This document shows positions 47,138 to 55,748 of a stretch of 64,000 nt of DNA, in pieces (within the stretch, counting starts at the first letter, position 1; each line of letters begins with the position of its first letter). The notes under the pieces were generated by a model. That model did not search any database, was not told the DNA's origin, and saw only the letters and a list, made by a program, of their open reading frames with translations. The DNA comes from Brevibacillus reuszeri (lineage in GTDB: Bacteria; Bacillota; Bacilli; Brevibacillales; Brevibacillaceae). The DNA is taken from positions 151,493-215,492 of the forward strand of contig NZ_LGIQ01000009.1 in assembly GCF_001187725.1 (NCBI RefSeq). Reading direction: 5' to 3'. Position numbers and translations under genes: made by a program.

Positions 47138-48424
47138 GTGAATCGTCTACAGGAAGCAATAACCTCGATTGCTAGCCGAAAAGAAGAGATGTTCGCGTTA
47201 CTGCAAGAGCTGATTTCGTATCCGACTGTGAGTCCACCTGCGCGAAACAGCGATGGGGCACAGACATTTCTAACAGGTGAACTACAAGAAATGGGTTTCG
47301 AGATTGATCGCTTCGAAGTATATCCTGGGGATGACAATGTAGTCGGTCGTCTCCGGGGTATGTCTCCAAGCAATGCCAACAGCCTCATTATCAATGGGCA
47401 CATGGACGTGGCTGAAGTGGGAGACGATAGCGGCTGGACGTATCCACCCTTTTCCTTGACTAGAGGAGAGGATAGGCGTCTTTACGGTCGGGGTGTAGCC
47501 GATATGAAAGGCGGTCTGGCTGCTTCGCTGTTTGCGATTAAAATGCTTCGCGAGCATGGAATTGAGCTCCAGGGTGATCTAATCTTTCAATCCGTGATCG
47601 GAGAGGAAGCAGGAGAAGCCGGGACGCTGGCAGCCATTGAACGTGGCTATACGGCTGATTACGCTGTGGTGGTAGATTCGAGTGACTTGCATATGCAAGG
47701 GCAGGGCGGCGTCATTACAGGCTGGATCACGATTGAGAGCCCAACGACTCTGCATGATGGCATGAGGTCCAAAACAATTCATGCCGGGGGTGCCGTACGC
47801 GGTGCATCTGCGATTGAAAAAATGATGAAAATCATTGCAGCTCTTCAGGATTTGGAGCGCGATTGGGCAGTGATGAAATCGTATCCTGGTTTTCCTGCAG
47901 GAAGCAATACGATTAATCCCGCGGTGATCGAGGGAGGACGACACGCGGCTTTTATCGCGGACCGCTGTGCCTTGTGGATTACCGTACACTTTTACCCGAA
48001 CGAATCGTATGAACAGATCATTCGCGAGGTGGAAGACCATATACAGAGAGCGGCGGCAGCAGATATATGGCTGCGGGATCATTCCCCTGTGTTCCGCTGG
48101 GGTGGCCGCTCCATGATTGAAGAGCGTGGAGAAATTTTTCCATCCCTCGAGCTGGATCAGAGTCATCCTGCCTTTGCAATGCTGCAATCCGCCTACGAGG
48201 GTCAACTGCAAAAAGTACCTGTAGTAGACATGTCACCTAGTGTGACCGATGTTGGGTGGTTTGCTCATGCAGGAATTCCTGCCGTGTTATTTGGCCCTGG
48301 CGAGCTCGAGCATGCACACGCTGTTGATGAATCTATCGATCCAGATCAGCTCGTCCAATTTGCCCAGGTCATGGCGCGCTTTATCGCCGAATGGTGCAAT
48401 ACGGCAAAAAATGCGAAGGAGTGA
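47138..48424 (+). CDS. M20-family deacylase, likely formylaminopyrimidine deformylase (YlmB type)
   Basis: About 428 residues, a zinc amidohydrolase of the ArgE/DapE/YlmB group: N-G-H-M-D-V near 87 with ligands, G-R-G-V-A-D-M-K-G-G near 115, and the catalytic E-E in V-I-G-E-E-A-G-E-A-G near 150. Position between thiG and tenA and ahead of a ThiXYZ transporter makes deformylation of N-formyl-4-amino-5-aminomethyl-2-methylpyrimidine the best guess, the salvage step before TenA. GTG 47138 or TTG 47129 may be the start; both lie near AAGGG. The gene overlaps the thiG end. Confidence 0.85.
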   Translation: MNRLQEAITSIASRKEEMFALLQELISYPTVSPPARNSDGAQTFLTGELQEMGFEIDRFEVYPGDDNVVGRLRGMSPSNANSLIINGHMDVAEVGDDSGWTYPPFSLTRGEDRRLYGRGVADMKGGLAASLFAIKMLREHGIELQGDLIFQSVIGEEAGEAGTLAAIERGYTADYAVVVDSSDLHMQGQGGVITGWITIESPTTLHDGMRSKTIHAGGAVRGASAIEKMMKIIAALQDLERDWAVMKSYPGFPAGSNTINPAVIEGGRHAAFIADRCALWITVHFYPNESYEQIIREVEDHIQRAAAADIWLRDHSPVFRWGGRSMIEERGEIFPSLELDQSHPAFAMLQSAYEGQLQKVPVVDMSPSVTDVGWFAHAGIPAVLFGPGELEHAHAVDESIDPDQLVQFAQVMARFIAEWCNTAKNAKE

Positions 48425-48432
48425 ATGGTAAC

Positions 48433-49116
48433 ATGACAACCAAATTTACCGATCGACTGTGGAAGAGTGTAGCCCCTGTTTGGGCGAAGACGCACCAGCA
48501 TCCGTTTGTCACCGGACTGGGTGATGGCACCTTGCCAGTAGAATCGTTCAAATATTATATGAAGCAAGATTATGTCTACTTGATCGATTACGCCAAAATG
48601 TTTGCCTTAGCAAGCACTAAAGCCTACGACCTCACAACCAGTGCCAAATTCGCTGGATTGCAGGAAGCAACCTTGAATGGGGAGATGGAGCTGCATCGCC
48701 AATACGCTGAACGCTTTGGCATTTCTCGCGAGGAACTGGAAGCAACAAAGCCGTCGTTTGTGATGCTCGCCTATACCAGCTATATGCTGCGTGTCGCTCA
48801 TCAAGGGTCATTGGCCGAGCTTGTCAGTTCGCTGCTTCCTTGCACATGGAGCTATTGGGAGATCGGCAAGCATTTGGCAAAAGTTGAAGGCGCTCTGGAG
48901 CATGAATTGTATGGGGAATGGGTGCGGATGTACAGCTCCGATGAGTTTGGACAGCTTGCGATTTGGCTGATCGATGTCATGAACGAGTTGGCAGACGGGA
49001 AGAACGAGCAAGAGCTGGCGCGACTCGAAGAGCATTTCCTGTACACCACAAAAATGGAATATATGTTCTGGGATATGGCGTACAGAAAGGAAATGTGGCC
49101 GTGCGAGATCAATTAG
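48433..49116 (+). CDS. tenA: Aminopyrimidine aminohydrolase / thiaminase II (TenA)
   Basis: A 227-residue all-helical enzyme that hydrolyses aminomethyl-HMP to HMP in thiamine salvage. The catalytic Cys lies in L-P-C-T-W-S-Y-W-E-I-G near residue 136, the Tyr pair and the late Glu in M-E-Y-M-F-W-D-M-A-Y near 215; K-Y-Y-M-K-Q-D-Y-V-Y-L binds substrate. ATG 48433 follows AAGGAG. The gene overlaps the start of the ATPase gene by 16 bases, so the genes are translationally coupled. Confidence 0.95.
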   Translation: MTTKFTDRLWKSVAPVWAKTHQHPFVTGLGDGTLPVESFKYYMKQDYVYLIDYAKMFALASTKAYDLTTSAKFAGLQEATLNGEMELHRQYAERFGISREELEATKPSFVMLAYTSYMLRVAHQGSLAELVSSLLPCTWSYWEIGKHLAKVEGALEHELYGEWVRMYSSDEFGQLAIWLIDVMNELADGKNEQELARLEEHFLYTTKMEYMFWDMAYRKEMWPCEIN

Positions 49117-49877
49117 CATTCGCCGGGGTTCGCTTTGCTTACGGGGACCAACTGATTCTCGACAACTTTGATCTGAACGTGGCAAAAGGCGAATTTGTAA
49201 GTCTGATCGGACCGAGCGGGATCGGCAAAAGCACGTTGTTTCAGCTGATAGCAGGACTTTTGCAGCCACAAAAGGGAGAGATTTTGCTCGGAGGAGAACC
49301 AATGGCAAACAGGCTGGGGCAAGTAGGCTATATGCCCCAGCGCGATTTACTGATGCCGTGGCGCACTATTGTCGAAAATGCGGCATTGCCATTGGAGATC
49401 CAAGGCATCTCGAAAAAACAAGCACATGAGAGAGTGAGAAGCGAGCTTCCCAAGTATGGCCTTGAGGAATGGGCTGACGCTTATCCCACTCAGCTGTCTG
49501 GTGGGATGCGTCAGCGAGTATCTTTTTTGCGGGCATTGCTGTCTAGTTCAAACATCATGCTATTAGATGAGCCCTTCAGCTCGCTCGACGGAATTACGCG
49601 GATGGATATGCAGGAATGGCTAATGGCCAAATGGCAGGAAACGGGTAGTACGATGTTGATGATTACCCACGATATTGATGAAGCCATTCTGCTTGCGGAT
49701 CGCGTGGTTGTGCTGACGGGCAAGCCGATTACGAAGCCGATCGAGCTGTCGGTATCGATCAACCGACCGCGTTCCTTGGTTAGTCGCAATCATTCTGGCT
49801 TTCTTGCCCTACGTGAAGAAATTTGGGATTTGCTTCGCAGTCATCGCAGCCAGCCTTCCTTAGGGAGGGAGGCGTAA
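49101..49877 (+). CDS. thiZ: ABC transporter ATP-binding protein, thiamine-precursor uptake (ThiZ-like)
   Basis: A 258-residue ATPase of the nitrate/sulfonate/taurine branch: Walker A G-P-S-G-I-G-K-S-T near 36-44, Q-loop Y-M-P-Q near 76, signature L-S-G-G-M-R-Q-R near 132 and Walker B I-M-L-L-D-E-P near 152. GTG 49101 has AAAGGA 9 bases before it. It overlaps tenA and, by one base (TAATG), the permease gene. With ThiX and ThiY it should import formylaminopyrimidine or related base-degraded thiamine products. Confidence 0.92.
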   Translation: MRDQLAFAGVRFAYGDQLILDNFDLNVAKGEFVSLIGPSGIGKSTLFQLIAGLLQPQKGEILLGGEPMANRLGQVGYMPQRDLLMPWRTIVENAALPLEIQGISKKQAHERVRSELPKYGLEEWADAYPTQLSGGMRQRVSFLRALLSSSNIMLLDEPFSSLDGITRMDMQEWLMAKWQETGSTMLMITHDIDEAILLADRVVVLTGKPITKPIELSVSINRPRSLVSRNHSGFLALREEIWDLLRSHRSQPSLGREA

Positions 49878-50653
49878 TGAGACAGTGGCAGACGGGCGTC
49901 TGGTTCGGGATTTCGATTGCGTTATTTTTCATCGCATGGGAATTGATTTGCAGATTAGTAGATATTCCACCGTACATCCTGCCCCCACCAAGTGCTGTTG
50001 CTACCTCTTTGTGGGTACTGCGTGACTCGCTTTTGGGTCTGCATTTATGGGCGACGCTAAAAGAGGTTTTGATCGGGTTGTCGATTTCTATCGTATTCGG
50101 TATATCGCTTGCATTTGCGATGAACGCAAGTCGCATTATCGAGCGATTGGTCTATCCGTATATCGTTATATCCCAAACAATTCCAATTATAGCATTATCA
50201 CCCGTATTTATTTTGTGGTTCGGGTATGATCTTTCAGGAAAAATCGCAGTCACGATCTTGTTTACGTTTTTCCCGATTGTCGTCAACACTTATGACGGGC
50301 TGCGTTCTACGGATAAAGACACATTGGATCTGCTCAAAACGATGGGAGCCACTCGCGGACAAATTTTCACCAAGCTCCATCTGCCGTCGAGCTTGCCTCA
50401 TTTTTTTAGCGGATTAAAGGTAGCGGCTACGTATAGTGTCGCGGGAGCAACGATCGGGGAGTGGCTCGGAGCAAGTGAAGGACTTGGCTATTTTGGCCGG
50501 CGAGCATCAGGGAATTTTCAGGCACCTGCGTTGTTTGCTTCTGTCCTGTTGTTATCTGTACTCGGCATGCTGCTCTTTTGGTTAGTAGGAAGAGTGGAGC
50601 GGCACTTTAGCCCGCAAGGAAAAGTGAAAAAAAGCAGCAACGTAAAAAACTAG
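49877..50653 (+). CDS. thiX: ABC transporter permease, thiamine-precursor uptake (ThiX-like)
   Basis: A 258-residue BPD_transp_1 permease with six predicted membrane helices; the cytoplasmic coupling loop reads T-M-G-A-T-R-G-Q-I-F-T-K near 170 and the family's G-E-W-L-G-A-S-E-G-L-G motif near 205. ATG 49877 shares a base with the ATPase stop and follows GGGAGGGAGG. Part of the TPP-riboswitch operon. Confidence 0.92.
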   Translation: MRQWQTGVWFGISIALFFIAWELICRLVDIPPYILPPPSAVATSLWVLRDSLLGLHLWATLKEVLIGLSISIVFGISLAFAMNASRIIERLVYPYIVISQTIPIIALSPVFILWFGYDLSGKIAVTILFTFFPIVVNTYDGLRSTDKDTLDLLKTMGATRGQIFTKLHLPSSLPHFFSGLKVAATYSVAGATIGEWLGASEGLGYFGRRASGNFQAPALFASVLLLSVLGMLLFWLVGRVERHFSPQGKVKKSSNVKN

Positions 50654-50664
50654 GAGGAACACCA

Positions 50665-51693
50665 ATGAAACGTGTAAATACGTGGACAAAAACAATCATG
50701 GCGTTGACCCTTGCAACCAGTCTGGCAGCGTGCGGCAATCAAACAGGAACAGGAAGCTCTACCTCGACTCCAGAAGCAAAAGGCGGGGAACAGTCAGAGC
50801 TGACCATTGCGCTGGACTGGTACCCAAATGCGGTACATTCCTTCTTGTATGCGGCTGAAGACCAAGGATACTTCAAGGAAGAAAATCTCAAGGTAAATCT
50901 ACAAATGCCATCGGATAGCAACGATCCATTGAAAATGGCAGCTGCAGGCAAGGTTGATCTTGCTATAAGCTATCAGCCACAGGTGGTTCAGGCACGCTCA
51001 GAAGGAATCCCGGTCGTATCAGTCGGCGCCCTCGTTCGCCATCCGCTCAATGTCATCATGACGCGCCAGGATAGTGGCATCGATTCACCTGGTCAGTTGG
51101 CAGGAAAAAACATTGGCTACCCGTCTATTCCGTTGGATGAGTCGATTGTTCGCACAGTAGTGAAGCAGGCCGGGGGAGACGATTCAGGACTGTCCTTTAC
51201 CGATATTGGATTCGACATTGTACCTGCTTTGACTGCGAAGAAGGTAGACGCGGTAGTAGGGGGATATATCAATCACGAGCAATTGATTCTCGAAAAAAAT
51301 GGCGTTGCTGTTCATGCCTTCAAACCGTTCGAGTTTGGCGTACCTGATTACTACGAGCTTGTGCTTGCCACTAGCGACGACACCATCGGTAAAAAACAAC
51401 AGGCTATCGAGTCGTTTTTAAAAGCCATTGCCAAAGGACAAGACTATGTTAAAAACAACAAGGAAAAAGCATTGGATCTGCTACTGGCAAAGCAGGCTGG
51501 GGAATTCCCGCTCGAAAAGGATATCGAAACAAAGAGCCTGGATATCCTGATCCCTTTGATGGATGCTGGTGATAAACCATTTGGCTATCAAACAACCGAG
51601 TCATGGCAAACGCTCATCGACTGGATGAAAAAAGAAAAGCTGATTACAACCGATGTAAAAGCAGATGAGGTTATGCGAGATCTGGTAAGGTAA
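50665..51693 (+). CDS. thiY: Thiamine-precursor-binding lipoprotein (ThiY/NMT1-like)
   Basis: A 342-residue exported lipoprotein: basic N-terminus, hydrophobic stretch and lipobox L-A-A-C near residue 20-23, Thr/Ser linker, then an NMT1/THI5-like binding domain with D-W-Y-P-N-A-V-H-S-F-L-Y near 52, typical of binders for formylaminopyrimidine. Y-P-S-I-P-L-D-E and Y-I-N-H-E near 150-200 line the pocket in the family. TAGGAGGAAC precedes the ATG. It closes the operon; no clear terminator follows within 100 bases. Confidence 0.92.
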   Translation: MKRVNTWTKTIMALTLATSLAACGNQTGTGSSTSTPEAKGGEQSELTIALDWYPNAVHSFLYAAEDQGYFKEENLKVNLQMPSDSNDPLKMAAAGKVDLAISYQPQVVQARSEGIPVVSVGALVRHPLNVIMTRQDSGIDSPGQLAGKNIGYPSIPLDESIVRTVVKQAGGDDSGLSFTDIGFDIVPALTAKKVDAVVGGYINHEQLILEKNGVAVHAFKPFEFGVPDYYELVLATSDDTIGKKQQAIESFLKAIAKGQDYVKNNKEKALDLLLAKQAGEFPLEKDIETKSLDILIPLMDAGDKPFGYQTTESWQTLIDWMKKEKLITTDVKADEVMRDLVR

Positions 51694-51807
51694 GAACGAT
51701 TTCGGCTTTTGGAGGAGTAATTCTTCCTTTATTCACAACATCCGTTTCCTTTTCAAAGCAATTCAACTTATAATAGAGGATGAATGCTTGTACGAGGAGT
51801 CGTTTTG

Positions 51808-51924
51808 ATGAGCGAAAATCAGAACAACAACAGCAATAACAAATTGGTCATTTTGAGCTTTGTCGGTGTCATCGTTGCATGTGCCGTCTCCATGGTCATT
51901 TTCATGTACGCAATGGCAAACTGA
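51808..51924 (+). CDS. Small single-helix membrane protein, 38 residues
   Basis: ATG 51808 follows GAGGAG by 8 bases, TATAAT lies at 51769-51774, and a terminator follows the stop. The product has an Asn-rich head (N-Q-N-N-N-S-N-N-K) and one transmembrane helix (about 13-36). Too short to have a known family; the complete set of expression signals makes it credible. Confidence 0.7.
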   Translation: MSENQNNNSNNKLVILSFVGVIVACAVSMVIFMYAMAN

Positions 51925-51948
51925 ATTCTCCATAGCTTTGGACGCAAA

Positions 51949-51980
51949 AAGCCGCTCGGTAACAGATCGAGCGGCTTTTT
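51949..51980 (+). terminator. Intrinsic terminator
   Basis: AAGCCGCTCG / CGAGCGGCTT stem, then TTTTT; can also serve the convergent gene on the minus strand. Confidence 0.9.
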
Positions 51981-51995
51981 GTTTATGTACGAATG

Positions 51996-52541
51996 TTAGG
52001 GTGTTACACTCTTTAGCTTCAGCTCGAGCTCTGCTAGCGAAAGCTGGTTTAAATCGGCAAAGCCAGCCCCTTCAAGGGCTATGGTTCGACCTTGGTACAG
52101 CGGATAGACTCCTTGCCACAAGCCCGTAATACTGTAGTAGGAGGTTCCTTTGATCGGTTGGAGAAAGAGTACGTAATTTCCTTCACCGAGCGGTCCTGGA
52201 TACTTGATATTCAAAGGACTTGATGCGTCAGGCAGTGGTTCGACGCCTGTGCTGACCACGTTCAAAAGACGTGGTGGCGATCCTTTTAGAGCCTTTTTGA
52301 TTTGCAGGGTTTGTGTGTAGTTTACTAGCTTTGCGTCATCGACCGTGTGTCTGGTTGGGTAGGAGTGGTGCGCGCTATCCGCCCAGGCGATCACGATTAA
52401 TTCACTTCGTTTGGCGAGCTCCTGCCAAGAGCCTACCGTTGTAGCATCTACCTCTAAATCTCCGATAGCCGGAGCCGCAGATACAGGGAACAAGAAACTT
52501 CCTGTCAGGACGAAAAGGGCTAGTAAGACTCGATAGAACAT
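51996..52541 (-). CDS. Secreted protein of unknown function
   Basis: A 181-residue protein with a clear signal peptide (about 1-22, cleavage after V-S-A-A). The mature part has W-Q-E-L-A-K-R-S-E-L-I-V-I-A-W-A, a central K-K-A-L-K-G-S-P-P and N-Y-V-L-F-L-Q-P-I-K followed by G-L-W-Q-G-V-Y. This order of motifs is shared with the protein at 27787-28533. A GGAGGAAAAC site precedes the ATG and a perfect 16-base palindrome overlaps the presumed transcription start, so it is probably under a dedicated repressor. No domain name can be given. Confidence 0.75.
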   Translation of the reverse strand: MFYRVLLALFVLTGSFLFPVSAAPAIGDLEVDATTVGSWQELAKRSELIVIAWADSAHHSYPTRHTVDDAKLVNYTQTLQIKKALKGSPPRLLNVVSTGVEPLPDASSPLNIKYPGPLGEGNYVLFLQPIKGTSYYSITGLWQGVYPLYQGRTIALEGAGFADLNQLSLAELELKLKSVTP

Positions 52542-52564
52542 CGTGTTTTCCTCCAGCTCTTAAA

Positions 52565-52580
52565 AATTGTCATGACAATT
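52565..52580 (-). promoter_or_regulatory. Perfect 16-base palindromic operator
   Basis: AATTGTCATGACAATT, fully symmetric, 24 bases upstream of the secreted-protein ATG. On the minus strand TATACT at 52586-52581 is directly before it, so a bound repressor would cover the transcription start. The half-site TTGTCA resembles GntR-family operators. Confidence 0.65.
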
Positions 52581-52714
52581 AGTATAGACAGTGAGAGTGA
52601 TGTTAATCGGATTTTGGTATTATGGTAATATTCCGAAAAAACAAAATACATGCTATCATGGGTGCGTGCAGCATATTTTTCAGCAAATGAAAAGAATAGG
52701 ATGAGGAGGTTTTT

Positions 52715-55606
52715 ATGAATTACCTGAGCGTCAGACGCGTCTGTATGTGGATTCTCATGCTGATCGTTGCATGGCAGGTGGCAGCTGTTCCTGCGTATGC
52801 CAAGAGCAGTGACGATGCAGAAAGCCCCCTGTCTATCAGTGTGGAGAAGTACCTCTCTGATCTAAAAAAAGACGAAAACAGCATGGGCATGTATGCGGGG
52901 ATAGCTGTATACGATCTGACCGAAAAAACATACCTGTACAGGCACAATGAGAAGCGAAATTACATTCCCGCCTCTAATATGAAGCTGTTTACGACAGTGG
53001 CAGGACTGGATAAACTCGGTCCCGCGTATCAGTGGAAAACGGAAGTGTATGTAGCGGGTACGTTGACGAATGGAGGCGTTTTACAAGGCGATCTGATCTT
53101 AAAAGGATACGGAGACCCAAGTTTAACACCAGCTGACCTCAAAGATTTGGCGTTTGCCTTAAAAGAAAAAGGGATCAAGCATATTAACGGAAACTTATTG
53201 CTGGACGAAAGCTACTTCGACGATACGCGATTGGGTGTAAGCTGGATGTGGGATGATGAGCCGTATGGGTACAGTGCTCAGTTAAGCGCGCTCGCGGTTC
53301 ATAAAAATTTTGTGACGGTAACCATGACCCCAGGAAAAACGGTAACAACCCCTCCAGTCCTTGCGATGGAACCAGCGACTACATATGTGAAACTGACAAA
53401 TCAGCTCAAGACGGTAGAGGGTGACAAAAGCAATATAACGGTTGAGCGGCCGCGTGGAAAGAACGAGGCAATCATTTCGGGAACGATTGGACTAAAAGCA
53501 AAGCCGTATCAACAAGATGTCACCATGGAGGATCCGGCACTATTTGTTGGCGAGGTATGGAAACAAGAGCTAGCGGCGCAAGGCATTAAGCTAAACCCGA
53601 ATACAGCGATGAAAAAAACTGTCGTGACGAATGGTGTTCCATTTCATACCCATTTATCAAAGCCACTCCATGAGATCATCGTCGAGCTGAACAAAGAAAG
53701 TGACAACTTCTACGCTGAAATGCTGTTGAAAACGTTAGGCGCGACACAAAAGGGAAAAGGTAGCTTTGAGGCTGGGAGTGAAGTGGTAGCAGATGTAATG
53801 AAACGCGCCGGTATCGAGACAGGCTTTACACAAGTAGATGGTTCAGGCTTGTCCCGGTTTGATTTGATAACGGCTGAGCAAATGATTACACTTCTGTCGT
53901 TTGTCCAGGATCAGGACTATCGGGATGTTCTGGAGCAATCGCTGCCAATTGCAGGTGTTGATGGCAGCCTGAAGAACCGGATGAAAGGAACCTCTGCCGA
54001 GAATAAAATCATCGCAAAAACAGGCTCCATGGGTGGGGTAAATAGCTTGTCAGGCTACGCCACTGCCAAAAATGGAAATAAACTCGCTTTTTCAATCCTG
54101 ATCAATGGCATTTACAAGTCGAAATACGCAAGAGATTTGCAGGACTATGTTGCGATTCTTCTGGCAACCTATCCAGAAATAAAAGCACCCGAAGGATACG
54201 ACCACGAGACAGAGAAGACCTACAAGCTCTCGTTGCTCATCGATCCGATTTTGGATCAACCGGAAGCGACAGGTGTCACGGCTGGTGTTCTGATCAGATC
54301 ATTGGATGCTTCAGGGGAAGATGCCATTTGGTACGAGAGAGATCCAGATTCATTGCTAACTCCAGCTTCGAACCTCAAATTGCTGACATCAGCAACCGCG
54401 CTTACGCAGCTGGGCACAGATTTTACATTTAAAACAGAATTGTACGGGGATGCCCCTATCGCGAAAAATGGTGTACAACAAGGCAATCTGTACGTAAAGG
54501 GATATGGGGACCCTACCCTGCATACGGAAAATGCACTGAAGGTTCAGGAGGGCGTATCGATTGAACAGCTGGCTGCCTGGATTAAAGATAGAGGCATCAA
54601 ACGGATCAATGGCAACCTGATTGTAGATGATAGCTACTTCGATCAGCAGCGTCTTGGATTAGGCTGGGCTTGGGATGATGAAAGCTATTACTACAATCCG
54701 ACGTTAGGTGCACTCGCTCTAAACAGAGGAACTGTGATGGTGGAGTATCAGCCAGCACAGAAACCAAATGAACGCGTACAAGTGAATTTGCTGCCCAAAA
54801 CCTCTTATGTAAACGTGATAAATGATGCGGTAACGGTGGAAGAAGGGAAAGCAAATACATTTGCGATTACACGTGATCGCGGTACGAATACGATTCGTGT
54901 AACGGGCAATCTGCCGCTGGGTCATGGCGGTAATTACGAGCGAGTACCGGTTGAAGAGCCTGCCAAATATGTAGCAACCGTTTTAAAAGAAGCGTTAGCG
55001 AAGCAAGGAGTGAGCTTTGGCGGGAACAGCACCATTTTGGTCCAAACCACCCCTGCTGCAGCAGTAAAATGGAACGAGTTTCATTCAAGCCCACTTCAAG
55101 AAATCGTCAACTACATGAATAAAAAGAGTGATAATTTTTATGCAGAAATGCTGTTGAAAACAGTGGGAGCCGTCAAAAAAGGAGAAGGCAGTGCAGATGC
55201 AGGAGCTGCGACTGTCTTGGATACCGTTTCTGCATTTGGGGGCAGAACGAATTTTGATATGGTGGATGGCTCCGGTCTGACAAGGTACAATCTGATTTCG
55301 GCAAGGCACATTCTCTCTGTTCTGGAAGGCATGTCAAAAAAGGCGGAGTTTAGGGCTTTCGATGAGTCCTTGCCGATTGCGGGTGTAGATGGAACGCTGA
55401 AAAATCGTTTAAAGGATACAGAAGCAGCTAATCGTTTACATGCGAAATCGGGTTCGATGACGGGCGTGAATAGCTTGTCAGGCTATATCACAACAAAAAG
55501 TGGAGAAAGGCTGGCCCTCTCGATTATATTGAACGGTTATGCAGAGGATCGGGTGCTGACAGATATACAGGACCAGATCGTTACGATTCTGGCTGAATAT
55601 GAATAG
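52715..55606 (+). CDS. Tandem-duplicated D-alanyl-D-alanine carboxypeptidase/endopeptidase (S13, PBP4/DacB type)
   Basis: A 963-residue exported protein, about twice the usual length of DacB. After a signal peptide (1-29) it carries two full S13 domains. Domain 1 (about 40-485): S-N-M-K near 88, S-D-N near 328, K-T-G near 434. Domain 2 (about 505-960): S-N-L-K near 548, S-D-N near 804 and K-S-G near 908, so Ser replaces Thr in the last motif. Both keep V-N-S-L-S-G-Y. S13 enzymes trim peptidoglycan stem peptides and cut cross-links outside the membrane. AGGAGG precedes the ATG; a terminator follows. Both domains look catalytically complete. Confidence 0.93.
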   Translation: MNYLSVRRVCMWILMLIVAWQVAAVPAYAKSSDDAESPLSISVEKYLSDLKKDENSMGMYAGIAVYDLTEKTYLYRHNEKRNYIPASNMKLFTTVAGLDKLGPAYQWKTEVYVAGTLTNGGVLQGDLILKGYGDPSLTPADLKDLAFALKEKGIKHINGNLLLDESYFDDTRLGVSWMWDDEPYGYSAQLSALAVHKNFVTVTMTPGKTVTTPPVLAMEPATTYVKLTNQLKTVEGDKSNITVERPRGKNEAIISGTIGLKAKPYQQDVTMEDPALFVGEVWKQELAAQGIKLNPNTAMKKTVVTNGVPFHTHLSKPLHEIIVELNKESDNFYAEMLLKTLGATQKGKGSFEAGSEVVADVMKRAGIETGFTQVDGSGLSRFDLITAEQMITLLSFVQDQDYRDVLEQSLPIAGVDGSLKNRMKGTSAENKIIAKTGSMGGVNSLSGYATAKNGNKLAFSILINGIYKSKYARDLQDYVAILLATYPEIKAPEGYDHETEKTYKLSLLIDPILDQPEATGVTAGVLIRSLDASGEDAIWYERDPDSLLTPASNLKLLTSATALTQLGTDFTFKTELYGDAPIAKNGVQQGNLYVKGYGDPTLHTENALKVQEGVSIEQLAAWIKDRGIKRINGNLIVDDSYFDQQRLGLGWAWDDESYYYNPTLGALALNRGTVMVEYQPAQKPNERVQVNLLPKTSYVNVINDAVTVEEGKANTFAITRDRGTNTIRVTGNLPLGHGGNYERVPVEEPAKYVATVLKEALAKQGVSFGGNSTILVQTTPAAAVKWNEFHSSPLQEIVNYMNKKSDNFYAEMLLKTVGAVKKGEGSADAGAATVLDTVSAFGGRTNFDMVDGSGLTRYNLISARHILSVLEGMSKKAEFRAFDESLPIAGVDGTLKNRLKDTEAANRLHAKSGSMTGVNSLSGYITTKSGERLALSIILNGYAEDRVLTDIQDQIVTILAEYE

Positions 55607-55621
55607 CAGTTTTTTGTCAAG

Positions 55622-55657
55622 AAAGGAATGCCCTGTTTAGGGGTATTCCTTTTTTAT
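55622..55657 (+). terminator. Intrinsic terminator after the S13 gene
   Basis: AAAGGAAT-GCCC / GGGG-T-ATTCCTT stem followed by six T. Confidence 0.85.
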
Positions 55658-55748
55658 GCTGTGAATTGTGTCGGTATTAGGGACGTGAACATATCTATAT
55701 TCAGACCAGAACGGAACGAAAAGGATGCAGGTTGACAGGGGAGGGACA

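Noticed and set aside
51721..51807. Terminator directly after the ThiY gene
   Set aside because: No stem with a U tract could be found in this stretch; the next clear terminator is at 51949-51980.
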